Below, in pieces: positions 51,638-61,468 of a stretch of 64,000 nucleotides of DNA. Numbering within the stretch: the first letter of the stretch is position 1; every line of letters starts with the position of its first letter. The notes beneath the pieces were generated by a model, which did no database searches, had not been told where the DNA came from, and worked only from the letters and a program-made list of their open reading frames with translations. Where the stretch lies: positions 4,865,534-4,929,533 of the forward strand of contig OX595986.1 in the NCBI GenBank assembly GCA_951394045.1, in the 5' to 3' direction. Source of the stretch: Nitzschia sp. DOCU1 (lineage: Eukaryota; Bacillariophyta; Bacillariophyceae; Bacillariales; Bacillariaceae). The position numbers and the translations under genes were made by a program.

Positions 51638-51742
51638 GTCAAGATTTCGTCAAGATTTCGTCACGATTTCGTCACGATTTTGTCACGATTTCGTCACGAT
51701 TTCGTCAAGATTTCGTCATGATTTCGCCATGATTTCGCCATG
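51638..51742. repeat. 11-bp minisatellite, about 9.5 units
   Basis: The unit is GTCACGATTTC with variants GTCAAGATTTC, GTCATGATTTC and GCCATGATTTC. Another array of the same unit in the same orientation is at 55098-55216. Confidence 0.92.
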
Positions 51743-51799
51743 CTACAGCCATGCACGGGTGCGGACTTTTGAGCGCGCGTCAAATTCCACGTGCCGCCG

Positions 51800-53116
51800 T
51801 ACCTGGTACAGCATGGGTGCGGATTTTCCGGCCACAAAAACACACCCGCAACTTGTAACTCCAGTAGCTACTGGAGACTCAATGTAGAGAGGCTACTTTT
51901 GTCATTTCATTGTCTGGCAGTATGTAAGGATGAACTTTGTTGCTTGAATCATTCGAATTCGAGCTACGGGTCAAAGAGATCGAGGCCCACAACGATCGAC
52001 GAACGTGGTATTTTGTGTGGCGAATCGTGATTTCGCATTGCGAGTGCTGTAGTAAGTATTTCTTACCGCGGTTTGTTGCATTCGATCAACCACTCATCGA
52101 AGCCTATTTGAGCCGCTTCTCTGGTTATTGCAGCTGGTTTCGGCGGGGAACGGTTCTAATTGCACGAGGCCAGGATTTGATGAAAATTCCTCGCCGGCCG
52201 ACGAGGCTGTTGACGCGGCTATCATTCGTTAGAGGACGATTCAGAAGGAACGAACCAGGTAAGTTATCATTCTTATTACTATAGAGACGTCTATGGTTTT
52301 GGATCTTTTGTAAAGCTCTCACTGGCCTTGTTCCTTCTCATGACAGAACCAGACCGAGACATTTGTGCAAAGCAGGTGCTGGCAGATGTCGTGCCGTTTT
52401 CTTTAATATTTTACTAGTCGACTAACAAATGTTCCAAGCTTTCCTTGCAGTACACTCGCAGGGGGAGGTTTGAATGGTAAGTGATCTCTTGAAAACGTTC
52501 TAGTCATAAAGATTCGCGACGCTAACGCCGCCTTTATTTTTATTGAAATTTTGTGTTCTGACTATTATCATCCTCAGAGGCCATTACGATGCCGCCTCGG
52601 GTTTGCCGATCGATTTCAAGGACACTGGAGACGATGGCTAGGTCGTGGGACTCTACAATCAACCATCTTGGTGGTACCATCGTCGGCTCTTAGTGGGATG
52701 CTCTGGAACGCCTGCGACTGTGTTGTTAGACGATGCTCAATTTTCGAAAAAGAATGTTCTACAATCATTCATGCGGGGTTTCTAGGGTGGTGGTAGTCTT
52801 TCCACTATTCCTCTGTCGCGGGTACTGCAAGTGGTATGAATAGTACATCCCACTTTTGATGTAGAACGACTCGTATTGGGGCAGTCAGAGAGCCTCGGCT
52901 GATGGAACAACAAAAATGACTTTGAGAACCCAATAGCGGACAAATTATAATCAAAGAGCTATTATTTGTAGACCTCTAAATGTAGGAACGTCTTAGAATA
53001 CAATAGCTAGATGAAGTGTGATGTGATATCGATTTTGACCGTATCACATAGTGCACTTTTCACACGACAATCACTAATATTACGAGATTACTAAGTAGCC
53101 GAGATTGATTCCTACG
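51800..53116. repeat. Diverged partial copy of the 1.53-kb repeat
   Basis: Sequence from GTGCGGATTTTCCGGCCAC onward follows the unit at 26944-27921, roughly 85-90% alike by eye, with an unrelated stretch inserted at about 52325-52515. It stops at CGAGATTGATTCCTACG, where the unit has TTGCTACG, so the last ~450 bp of the unit are missing. A TAG at 52639 breaks the small frame that is open in the tandem copies, arguing against conserved coding. Confidence 0.85.
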
Positions 53117-53450
53117 CCGCAAAGGCATCCTGGATTGCCCGACGTTTTTGTTCTTGTGCCATTTTGATTCGACGTGCCTTTTCTTCTTGCTGTGCTAATC
53201 GTTCCAATCGCTCGGCTTCGGCTTGTTGATCATAATTGGACTTGGCGGCGATCGCAGGATCGTAGGGTGGCAGTTCCAACGGGACGGGGACGGTACGTTT
53301 GGACAATTCCATTTTGGGCCGTTCTCGACCGTCAATCAAAACACCAAATCGAGACGTCAACGGATCCACTGGCGGTAGTACTTGATTCCAATCCGAGGAA
53401 CCAGCCAAAACACGGATTCCCCTCGAATGACTCATTGGGTGATTTGGATT
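53112..53450 (-). pseudogene. C-terminal gene fragment, family unknown
   Basis: The minus strand reads VLAGSSDWNQVLPPVDPLTS, FGVLIDGRERPKMELSKRT and a Glu/Lys/Arg-rich helix EAERLERLAQQEEKARRIKM, ending DAFAA and a stop at 53112. The stop is immediately next to the end of the repeat copy. It looks like the 3' end of a gene cut from elsewhere. No family recognised. Confidence 0.45.
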
Positions 53451-53735
53451 TATCATTTGAACTTGTTCTTGGTGTTGGGGGATTACATTTTGGTCATGGC
53501 CCGTGCCGTGTCGGCTATTTTTGAAGATGAAATTTGTATACCGACGGCAGGTATCGTGGCATCCTTGCTCATGTTTGCCATTTGTCAATTCCGGACCATG
53601 GCATTGTTGGGACGAAATGTATCGTTGGCATCCTTGTTAGCCATAATGATTGTGTTGATTATATGTCTTGTACATCATCGATCGAATACTACCACTACTT
53701 CTGATGTTGATGACGCTACAGAGTGCACTTTTTGA
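53424..53735 (+). pseudogene. Amino-acid/auxin permease-like fragment
   Basis: The plus-strand frame reads WIYHLNLFLVLGDYILVMAR, AVSAIFEDEICIPTAGIVAS and LLMFAICQFRTMALLGRNVS, followed by one more hydrophobic segment, SLASLLAIMIVLIICLVHH. This pattern resembles two to three membrane helices of AAAP-type transporters. It lacks both ends and overlaps another fragment on the opposite strand. The family assignment is tentative. Confidence 0.45.
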
Positions 53736-54875
53736 ACTTTTCAATGTCATGGACCCCCGCCGACGCAGCAGTGGGGACATCGGCATTCTCCGGATTGATC
53801 GCGTGACCCATGCCCTTTCCCAAAATGACGGTATCGTGGACACGCTTGCGAATAGCCCTGAACTCTTGGGGTTGCAAGTCTGGTGCCAACATTTCCGCAA
53901 TCCTCACAGGGGTCGTCACTAAAACATCGGCTTCCACGCGAGCCTGAATGGCCTGATACAAAGCGCCAGCTAGTCGTTTGAGGTTCCCAAACGTACAATT
54001 TGCGGCTGAAGCAACGGGAGTTTCATTCTTCATCGCAGTGCCCTCCCTCGGCAGACATTGTTTGTTCACTACCAAACCCTCAGGTACACCTGCCATTCCA
54101 TTCAATATTCCCGACATAGTCAGCTGTGAAAACTTGCCACCCACGGTCGTTTTGATCTCCAAAGCCGCCTCTTGACTAGGGTCAATGCCCAGCTCCTCGT
54201 CGTCCTGATCTTTTTTCCGGATGGTGTGAACAAAGATATTGAATGGGTCCAAAATATCGTAGAGAACTTTGGACTTTTTCTTCTCGGTCATGGCGCCCTT
54301 GTCTAGCTTTGCTCGCTTGTTGCTATATGTAGGTTCGGCCTCTTCCTCTTCTTCGTCTGGGGCTTCTTCTTCTTCGACAGGTCGCTCCTTGACAATCAAG
54401 GCGTTCAAAGCTGCAGAAAGGTTCTTCCAAACTTGAGCGGCAACTTCAGCCGTCACCAGGAATCTTTGCGATTCTTGTCAGATCCTAATTCAATGGCAAC
54501 AGAAAATAAGAGGTGTCAGACAGGCAACGAGGGAGGCGCAACTGTACGACACTATCGGAAGTGCAACGGATAGTGAAGAAACGTGCGAGTGAAATCCTCC
54601 CCGTGCAGTTCCGATCGTTTGCCTCACATGGGCTGCAGTCCATCGATCACTGGTTTGGACTCTTACGACTCACCATGAATGGCAGGAACCGTCTTGACCC
54701 ACTTGTCCAACGCTGGACCATCTAAATCCCACAGAGCTTGATATGGTTGGGCTTTGGTCGGACGGGCGGTAGACGTTGCGGACGCTGCATTCCCATTGTT
54801 GCCTCCTGAAGGTGATGAGGCCCTCACGTCGCCATTGCTACTGCTAGCCGCCACGGGAGGAGCACTGGATGACAT
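53716..54875 (-). CDS. Unknown protein with acidic linker, two exons
   Basis: Exon 54674-54875 joins 53716-54473 across a 200-bp intron (GTGAGT...ACAAG), giving 319 residues. The junction makes VKTVPAIHESQRFLVTAEVA. The N-terminus is Ser/Ala/Gly-rich and disordered; a Glu-rich stretch (VEEEEAPDEEEEEAEP) precedes YSNKRAKL and a basic patch. The C-terminal ~200 residues look globular, with LDPFNIFVHTIRKK and NCTFGNLKRLAGALYQAIQ. No known family. It lies inside the region bounded by the inverted blocks, but unlike its neighbours it has an ATG, consistent frame and intron, so it may be a real gene. Confidence 0.55.
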
Positions 54876-55352
54876 GTTGACAACGCCACTCTAATATAGT
54901 TGCAGATTGTCAGATTATGGAGATGGAGTAAAGTGGGTATTGTCTCAAATGAAACGTGGCCGTCGCAGTGCCGATCATCGCAGAGAGAGAGATGAGAGAG
55001 CTCGGATGACGACGGCGCCATCGTCGCCTTTGTGCAATTTATGCCAAGGATTTATCAATATCATGTCAAGGTTGTGTCACAGCCGTGTCAAAGTTCTGCC
55101 ATGTTCTCGCCATGATTTCGTCAAGATATCGTCACGATTTCGTCACGATTTCGTCACGATTTCGTCACGATTTCGTCACGATTTCGTCACGATTTCGTCA
55201 CGATTTCGTCACGATTCTTCCAAGGCTTATAATTTAACGCTTCTGATGCTGATAGGGCAATTGGAACTGGGGGAAGTTACCAAATGGGGGCTTCTCTTGA
55301 ATCAACTTGGAATATATTATTCAACGCCATATATTATATTAACATGTTTCCA
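54876..55352. other. Intergenic with minisatellite
   Basis: It holds the 11-bp array at 55098-55216 and an AT-rich stretch near 55310-55345. No gene is supported. Confidence 0.5.
55098..55216. repeat. 11-bp minisatellite, about 10.8 units
   Basis: Seven perfect GTCACGATTTC units at 55131-55207 are flanked by variant units. Same unit and orientation as 51638-51742. Confidence 0.93.
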
Positions 55353-55433
55353 TGTGTTTGCCAACTCCGACCCGGCAGGCCCATGAACAATGAAGCCCGG
55401 CCGGCGCGAGTTGGCCGTACTAACGCAGGGGCC
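55353..55433 (+). promoter_or_regulatory. ~80-bp block upstream of the DCC gene
   Basis: Reads TTGCCAACTCCGACCC, a short spacer, AAGCCCGGCCGGCGCGAG, TTGGCCGTACTAACGCA. It ends 265 bp before the DCC ATG. Its reverse complement is at 51388-51465. Relative to the two genes, both copies point the same way and sit at nearly the same distance. Confidence 0.7.
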
Positions 55434-55697
55434 AGAGTGATGTCAGATGCAATCTGAGATCAGTATGCAGGCCAGAAACGCCAACCAGCCACCACGAAAG
55501 AGGAAGAAATCAGATGAACTGCAAAAGGGGCGCAATGAGCATTTCGTTACTAACTTTGGTTTGAGCGCGTGGTGGTGGCATCCTTGAAGCTGCTGCTTGC
55601 ACGAAACTTGCCATTGTCCTCAGTTTTCCGGTCTCTGATACTGCCTATACCGTCTAACTTTCGCCCTGAACACCCTCTTGAAGGAGTCTCCCTGAAA

Positions 55698-56448
55698 ATG
55701 ATGCATTTCGTTTGGTTCCGTCCGATTTCAACTTGGTTATTGTGCTATTTTACCCTTGGGTTGATTCTGCCAGTACATTGCTTCGTACCAGCAGTAGCGC
55801 CATCGCCTTCCCTGCAGACTGGAGTCCAGCAATATCTTGCTGCTGTGGACGAGGATGTGTCGACTACGAGCAATACGACCATAGATTGGGACTGGAAGAG
55901 AGTTGCTGCTTCCGTCTTTGAAGAAGATAAGCGACCAATTATACTCTTTGATGGCCTCTGTAATTTATGTAACGGGGGAGTCAACTTTGCCATTGACCAT
56001 GACCCGCATGGTAAGCAACGAGGGATAGCTGAAATAGCGTGGGGTCTACTATTAAGAATGATTCGAGTATGCTAATCTTGTTTTCCCTCACTTTCCAAAT
56101 AATCCACAAGGCAACTTTCGATTTGCTTCACTTCACAGTACGGTGGGAAAGTCACTGCTACTTCGCTCAGGCCGCGATCCAAACGACATCAACAGTATTG
56201 TTTGTTGCTTGCCCGATGGCGCGGCGTTGATGGATTCGGACGCCGTGATCAGAATTTCCAAGAACCTTGTCGGTTCCGTGTCTTTGATCGGCTACTTTGG
56301 GCAATTCGTTCCGGGGCCTATTCGAGGCATTGTTTACAACTTTGTGTCGAAGAACCGATATCGACTTGGAGGAGGGGAATACGACTCCTGCCGTTTGGAC
56401 TTTGACGGCGAGTACGATGACCGCTTTGTATCGGACCCAGAACTCTGA
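55698..56448 (+). CDS. DCC-family thiol-disulfide oxidoreductase (DUF393), plastid-targeted, two exons
   Basis: Exons 55698-56010 and 56111-56448 give 216 residues; the 100-bp intron has GTAAGC...ACAAG borders and joins DHDPHG to NFRFASL. A signal peptide ends LILPVHC with Phe at +1 (FVPAVAP), so plastid import is likely. The domain starts IILFDGLCNLCNGGVNF with the DGxCxxC active site; RFASL, the conserved Asp in PDGAAL and DSDAVIRI follow, as in DUF393. The family is thioredoxin-like, and its substrate is unknown. Two adjacent ATGs (55698, 55701) are possible starts. Confidence 0.9.
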
Positions 56449-56542
56449 TCGCCGACTGAACAGGCCAACGATTATTTTGTTACAAAGCTAGAAAGCTGAC
56501 GCTTTGGTAGCGTTGGTGATTGCCATGCATGAGGGTAGTGCC

Positions 56543-57161
56543 TTACAGGAGTCCGAGCTCGGTCAGTCCAGGGTGGTCGTTTGGACGGGGCCCGCTACGA
56601 TCCCAATGAAACTTGCGCTCCGATTCGGCAATGGGGACATCATTGATGGAGGCATGCCGAAACTTCATAAGACCATGCTCATCAAACTCCCAATTCTCAT
56701 TCCCATGGGCACGAAACCATTGACCCTCCGAGTCGTGATATTCATAGCAAAATCGGACGGCAATCCGATTATCAGAGTGGGCCCAGATTTCCTTGATGAG
56801 ACGGTAGCCGTTCTCCGTCTCCCACTTTTTGGCTAGGAACTCTCGAATTTGATCTCTTCCATTGAAGAACTCTGAACGATTCCGCCAAACGGTATCTTTG
56901 GTGTAAGCCATTTTGACCTATTGCCGAAGAAAAGTGTCGACGACGAGAGTTTGGGTCAGTATAAGATGAGGTTAGACAAACATCTACTAGTATAGCTAGT
57001 ATCAGCAGTTGCTATCGCCCGTTGCCCAAAATGTTACGTACCCTATCAGGATCTCGTGAATTCCACGCGTCTTCCGCCATTCGTACCTTCTTGACGGCAT
57101 CTTCGTACGAAAAGGGCGGGCACGGTGGCTTGGTCTCGACGACGGCTGCGAGAGATTCCAT
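56543..57161 (-). CDS. DUF1348 / SnoaL-like (NTF2 fold) protein, two exons
   Basis: Exons 57042-57161 and 56543-56917 give 164 residues; the 124-bp intron has GTACGT...AATAG borders. The junction makes [18 protein letters not shown], the expected family core. Other hallmarks are [40 protein letters not shown] and [20 protein letters not shown]. Bacterial and fungal homologues are ~150 residues and of unknown reaction. The frame is open far upstream of ATG 57161, so an N-terminal extension cannot be excluded, but the family begins near here. Confidence 0.92.
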
Positions 57162-57644
57162 GATGCTAGCGGATGCCTTCTTTCTGAGAATAAAGGATAA
57201 ATTGTGAGACGAAAAGTCCTTGTGTCGTCGTTGTAAGCCGTCGTCTATGGTGTAAGATACATCTTTTGATCGTCTTCGAACACCTTCATCGGAAGCCTCC
57301 GAAGAGAAGTGTGGCTCTTCTATTTTGGCCCAAGCAAGATTTTGGATTTGGTTGCAATCCGTGACTGGCAGTCCCGACCTCGTACCGTCGTCGGCACGAA
57401 GTGTGCAGAGAAGAATTATTGGACGCGCGCCCAGACCGTTGAATTCCAACGCCAGCGCCGGCCAGCCGACGCTCGCCAAACCGAGAAAAGCACGCCTGCA
57501 TGCCATGTGCCGCATCCAGACTATCGCTGTTATTCCAAAAGAACTTTTCTGTGTGATGACCATTGGTGGCGGATAACAAAGAGTAGATTACGGTTTGTTG
57601 AGGCGGAGTGAGTTTGAAGGAACAAGGGAAGGAAGCGGTTGACC
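57162..57644. promoter_or_regulatory. Divergent intergenic region, DUF1348 and RNA-binding protein genes
   Basis: 483 bp between two divergent ATGs. Open frames cross it on both strands but show no domain. It presumably holds both promoters. Confidence 0.35.
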
Positions 57645-59277
57645 ATGGCGTCAAAGGTAAGAGAGATTGTGATCGGACGGTGTTGCTTTGACTCTGGACC
57701 GTAATAGTGGCAGCAGCACCTCTACCCTCTGGCGCGACGGCAAAGCTTCTCAATGGATCGGAGTCTGTGGTAGTGGCTTTACGGGAGAGTGTACGTGCGA
57801 GCCATTTTCGCTCACATTTTGATGACTGCTTTTATCATCGTTTGCAAAGGAGGAAACCAAGGAGGAACCAAAGCCGGACGCACCTTCCAAAGAATCAGAT
57901 GAAGGCGATAAACCGACGGAAAAGCCCGAGGCCAAGAAGGAACCTGAAGAGGCCCAGCCCGCACCGGTGAAAAGTACTACCGAAGAAGATGCAGACGCGA
58001 AAGCCCCCACTGATGCTAAAGCGGCAGCTGCCGCCATTGACGAATCACAGTCACGCCGCGTTTACGTTGGAAACCTTGCTTGGGAAGTTAGCTGGCAAGA
58101 TTTGAAAGACTTGATGAAGACCACAGGTCACGAAGTGACGAGATCCGATATTATGCAAACCCATGACGGACGATCCAAAGGTTGTGGAATTGTGGAATTC
58201 GCAACTGCTGAAGGAGCCAAACAGGCCGTGTTAACTCTGAACGATAAGGAGTTGAAAGGACGCCAGATCTTTGTGCGAGAAGATCGTGAAGGTCGCCCGG
58301 GTTATTCTGGCTCTGGAGGTCGCAGCACTGGTGGTAGTAGCAGTGGCGGCGGCGGTGGTGGCCATCGATTTTCTTCTGGCGAACAGGCGCAGAGTCGTCG
58401 AGTTTATGTTGGAAATCTAAGTTGGGATGTCACTTGGCAGATACTAAAGGATCATATGCGCCAGGCTGGAGAAGTTCTTCATGCAGAAGTTATTTGCGAG
58501 CACAATGGTCGTTCTAAAGGATGTGGAATCGTTGAGTACGCAACGGAGGAGGAGGCACAGACATCCATTTCGACATTAACCCATACTGAACTCAATGGAA
58601 GAATGATCTTTGTTCGAGAAGACCGCGAAACATCGAGTACTGGGGGTGGCTCAACCGCTGGAGCTACCACTCCCCGAGGTTCCAGCCAGAATACCAGTGT
58701 TTATGTATGGAATCTTTCCTATGAGACCTCCTGGCAGGATCTCAAGGATCACATGCGCAAGGCAGGCAATGTGGATCAGGCTACAATATTGACGTCTGAA
58801 GGAGCCTCTGTCGGATGTGGAGTCGTTGTCTACCAAAAGCCAAGCGAAGCTGCTCGTGCCATTCGAGAACTTCAGGAGTCCGAGTTGAACGGACGCCAAA
58901 TCAAGCTTCGAGAAGATCGTGTGCACTCTGGAGGTGCTGGCCGAGGCGGTGGTGGGGGTCGTGGACGCTTCAGTGGCGGCCGTGGCCACCGAGGTGGTGG
59001 CGGCGGTCGAGGTGGATATCAAACTCACGCTGCTAGTACTGGTAGTGGCCACTCAGGCTTGCAAGTCTTTGTGGGCAACTTGTCTTTTGATGCAAACTGG
59101 CGTGATTTGAAAGAACTCTTTAAGCAGTGTGGCGAAGTTGACCGTGCCGATGTTCGAAGAGGCTTTGGTACGGTCCGCTTTACCAAGAAAGAAGATGCCA
59201 ATGCGGCTGTTCAGAAACTCAACGGCGTGGAATTCCATGGACGTACTTTGGAAGTACGTCTGGATCAAAAGGCCTAG
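57645..59277 (+). CDS. Four-RRM RNA-binding protein with RGG/Gly-rich region, two exons
   Basis: A 12-bp first exon (ATGGCGTCAAAG, 57645-57656) joins 57850-59277, giving 479 residues; intron GTAAGA...GCAAAG of 193 bp. An acidic Lys/Glu/Pro tail precedes four RRMs starting near residues 72, 187, 286 and 408. RNP2 forms are VYVGNL, VYVGNL, VYVWNL and VFVGNL; RNP1 forms are KGCGIVEF, KGCGIVEY, VGCGVVVY and FGTVRF. Gly-rich linkers and an RGG-type stretch (RGRFSGGRGHRGGGGGRGGY) lie before RRM4. The layout resembles hnRNP M and yeast Gbp2/Hrb1, which act in mRNA packaging and export. Confidence 0.9.
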
Positions 59278-60019
59278 TGGAGTCATTCGTTTTGGATGTT
59301 TTACCTCATGGAGGTAGTTGGACTGTTACTTTATGGATTGATTGTGTGAATGTCTCAAGTGAAAATGCGTTAATAGTTAATGTGGGATGAGCGACTAGAG
59401 CCCTGCAGATAGCATCTCCTCCCTACTATTGTTGGCGAAGGGATAAATCTAAACTTATCTCGATGCTCTGTCGGGAACATTTCCCCTGGAGAACTATCAA
59501 GACCTTGTTTTGCTTAGGTTCGGGCTTTCATTTGGGGTGTGATGTTGGGCCAGTTCTATCGCTGCGAGAATCTATGTGTTTGCTAGTCCACCCTTGTCCA
59601 AGAAGGCGAAATTGTGTGGCTGTTTTTCGTACATGCGAACGGCGCGCCCTTGACTGCCTTCCTCCATTTATTGTTTCCTTGATTGTCGAGGCCGGGCGGC
59701 AGGAAAAGGTGGGCCTTTTTCCGTTGGCTAATCTTTCAAATGCTTTCCGTAGCTTAAAGGATGCCGACGGCGACTTTGGATGAAGTACTGTCATAGTCCA
59801 ACCCGAAAGCTTTCGACCGTGAACTAGGATTCTACGGTCAAAGGAAGGAATCTAAGGAAGAAGAAAGACGACAACGGAACAGTTAATCGAAGTGGTCTAG
59901 ACTCGTACAAGGAATATGGTCTTAATACTTCTCTACCTGGTACAAGTTTTTAAGCGATGCCCCCTTGGTCTGTCCTATCGCATCCTATGGTCAAGAATTC
60001 TCCGTAGACGACCGCGTTA
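59278..60019. other. Intergenic, no gene recognised
   Basis: About 740 bp between convergent genes. A plus-strand frame at 59463-59783 has no recognisable domain. It includes the 3' untranslated parts of both neighbours. Confidence 0.35.
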
Positions 60020-60479
60020 TTATCCAATGTTGTATTTGCCCTTGAGCTCCGCCAATTCCCTTTGTCTCGACTCTAGTCTCTCCCGTAAAACCTTGATGGT
60101 GGCTTCGATCTGTACATAACATCACGCCCAACATGGAAAAATGGAGAGACAAAATAGGTTAGCATTAACCCAGTCGAATCTTATCAGTTGCGGGACAATC
60201 GATTGCCCCTATGCGAAGAGGAAAACTTACATTTTCCTTGTTCGTCGTCACGCTCGGCAGGACTTCCTTCACTGAACGCTCCACCAGAACATCACCCACC
60301 AACCGATAAGCCCTCCGCGACCCATCAAGTGGCTTGAGAGTCTCCTCCACAAGAATGTGTTCGTTGCGATCAACTTCGAGCTCGGCGATCTTCTGCATGA
60401 GTTGCTGGCATTCTGCCATGATTTCTCGGTACAGGATATTGGGCGGAGGTCCCTGCTGTTGAGCTTGCGCTACCGACAT
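60020..60479 (-). CDS. PFD2: Prefoldin subunit 2, two exons
   Basis: Exons 60231-60479 and 60020-60109 give 112 residues; the 121-bp intron has GTAAGT...TACAG borders. The protein is two helices around a beta hairpin. The first helix runs ILYREIMAECQQLMQKIAEL; the hairpin has LDGSRRAYRLVGDVLVERSV; the last helix is IEATIKVLRERLESRQREL. This is the beta-class prefoldin layout, and the size matches subunit 2. It acts in the hexameric cytosolic chaperone that hands actin and tubulin to CCT. Confidence 0.92.
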
Positions 60480-61468
60480 GATGATGACTCTACTTCAAGC
60501 AGCTCTCGAAGGATGAGATCTATACAGAATGATAGAGACGTCGTGGCGGAAATGACGATTGCCTGTGTGGTTGTTGTGGTCGGAGAGCACGTCCAGGGAT
60601 CTGGCGCCAGCAGGCGGCTGCTGGGCGGCACCCCCACCATGGTCGTCGAGTGAGTCGCTCGGTCAAAAATCTCTTCTGATGATCATTCCGTCACATCGTC
60701 CCTCCGCCGTCTGCTCGAACCTGAGTACTCATACTTACTATCAGTTTAACATATAGTATGTACGGTGACAGGTACTTGATACATGCTTGCGATGCAAGAA
60801 TTCGCGAGGCCGCGGGAACTTGAAACTTGGCCTTTATTATTTGCGCTTTTCTAATCTCCTTCTCCTTCAAGTCGAACTTTGTCAATCATCCCATTTCTAG
60901 CGCCAAGTACCGGTAGTCCCAACGCATCAGGTTATCGTGGGAGTAGATAAGTAAAACTGGGGGCATTTAAAGTACTTCTGAATGTGTCAGGTACTAAAGA
61001 CTATTTCATGGGCCCATTGTTCGCAACGATTGATTGGTTGCTTCCAAGCAAGGGACTACCTAGAAACATCACATTTTCTTCCGGCAGTAAGCGAATAAAT
61101 GGGGATTGGGATTTGGGAGAATACCGGGCAAGAGATAGGCGAAGGTAGCATCGGCACTTCTAAAGTACCGGTAGTCCCAACGCATCAGGGTTATCGTGGG
61201 AGTAGATAAGTAAAACTGGGGGCATTTAAAGTACTTCTGAATGTGTCAGGTACTAAAGACTATTTCATGGGCCCATTGTTCGCAACGATTGATTGGTTGC
61301 TTCCCAGCAAGGGACTACCTAGAAACATCACATTTTCTTCCGGCAGTAAGGGAATAAATGGGGATTGGGATTTGGGAGTATACCGGGCAAGAGATAGGCG
61401 AAGGTAGCATCGATTTCTCGTCTCTCGCTCACATCATCACATTCTCCTAACTTTTTCGTCTCCGATTG
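60480..61468. promoter_or_regulatory. Upstream region of the HSF gene with a direct tandem repeat
   Basis: About 990 bp. The right half holds two ~246-bp direct repeats (next entry) ending ~57 bp before the HSF ATG. No other gene is supported. Confidence 0.5.
60908..61412. repeat. Direct tandem repeat, 258-bp period, two copies
   Basis: Copies at 60908-61153 and 61166-61412 start TACCGGTAGTCCCAACGCAT and end GAAGGTAGCATCG. They differ by an extra G and a handful of substitutions (for example TTCCAAGC against TTCCCAGC). A 12-bp spacer separates them. Confidence 0.95.

Noticed and set aside
51638..55216. Short regular repeats resembling a CRISPR array
   Set aside because: The 11-bp units are contiguous with no spacers, and the context is eukaryotic. 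They are minisatellites.
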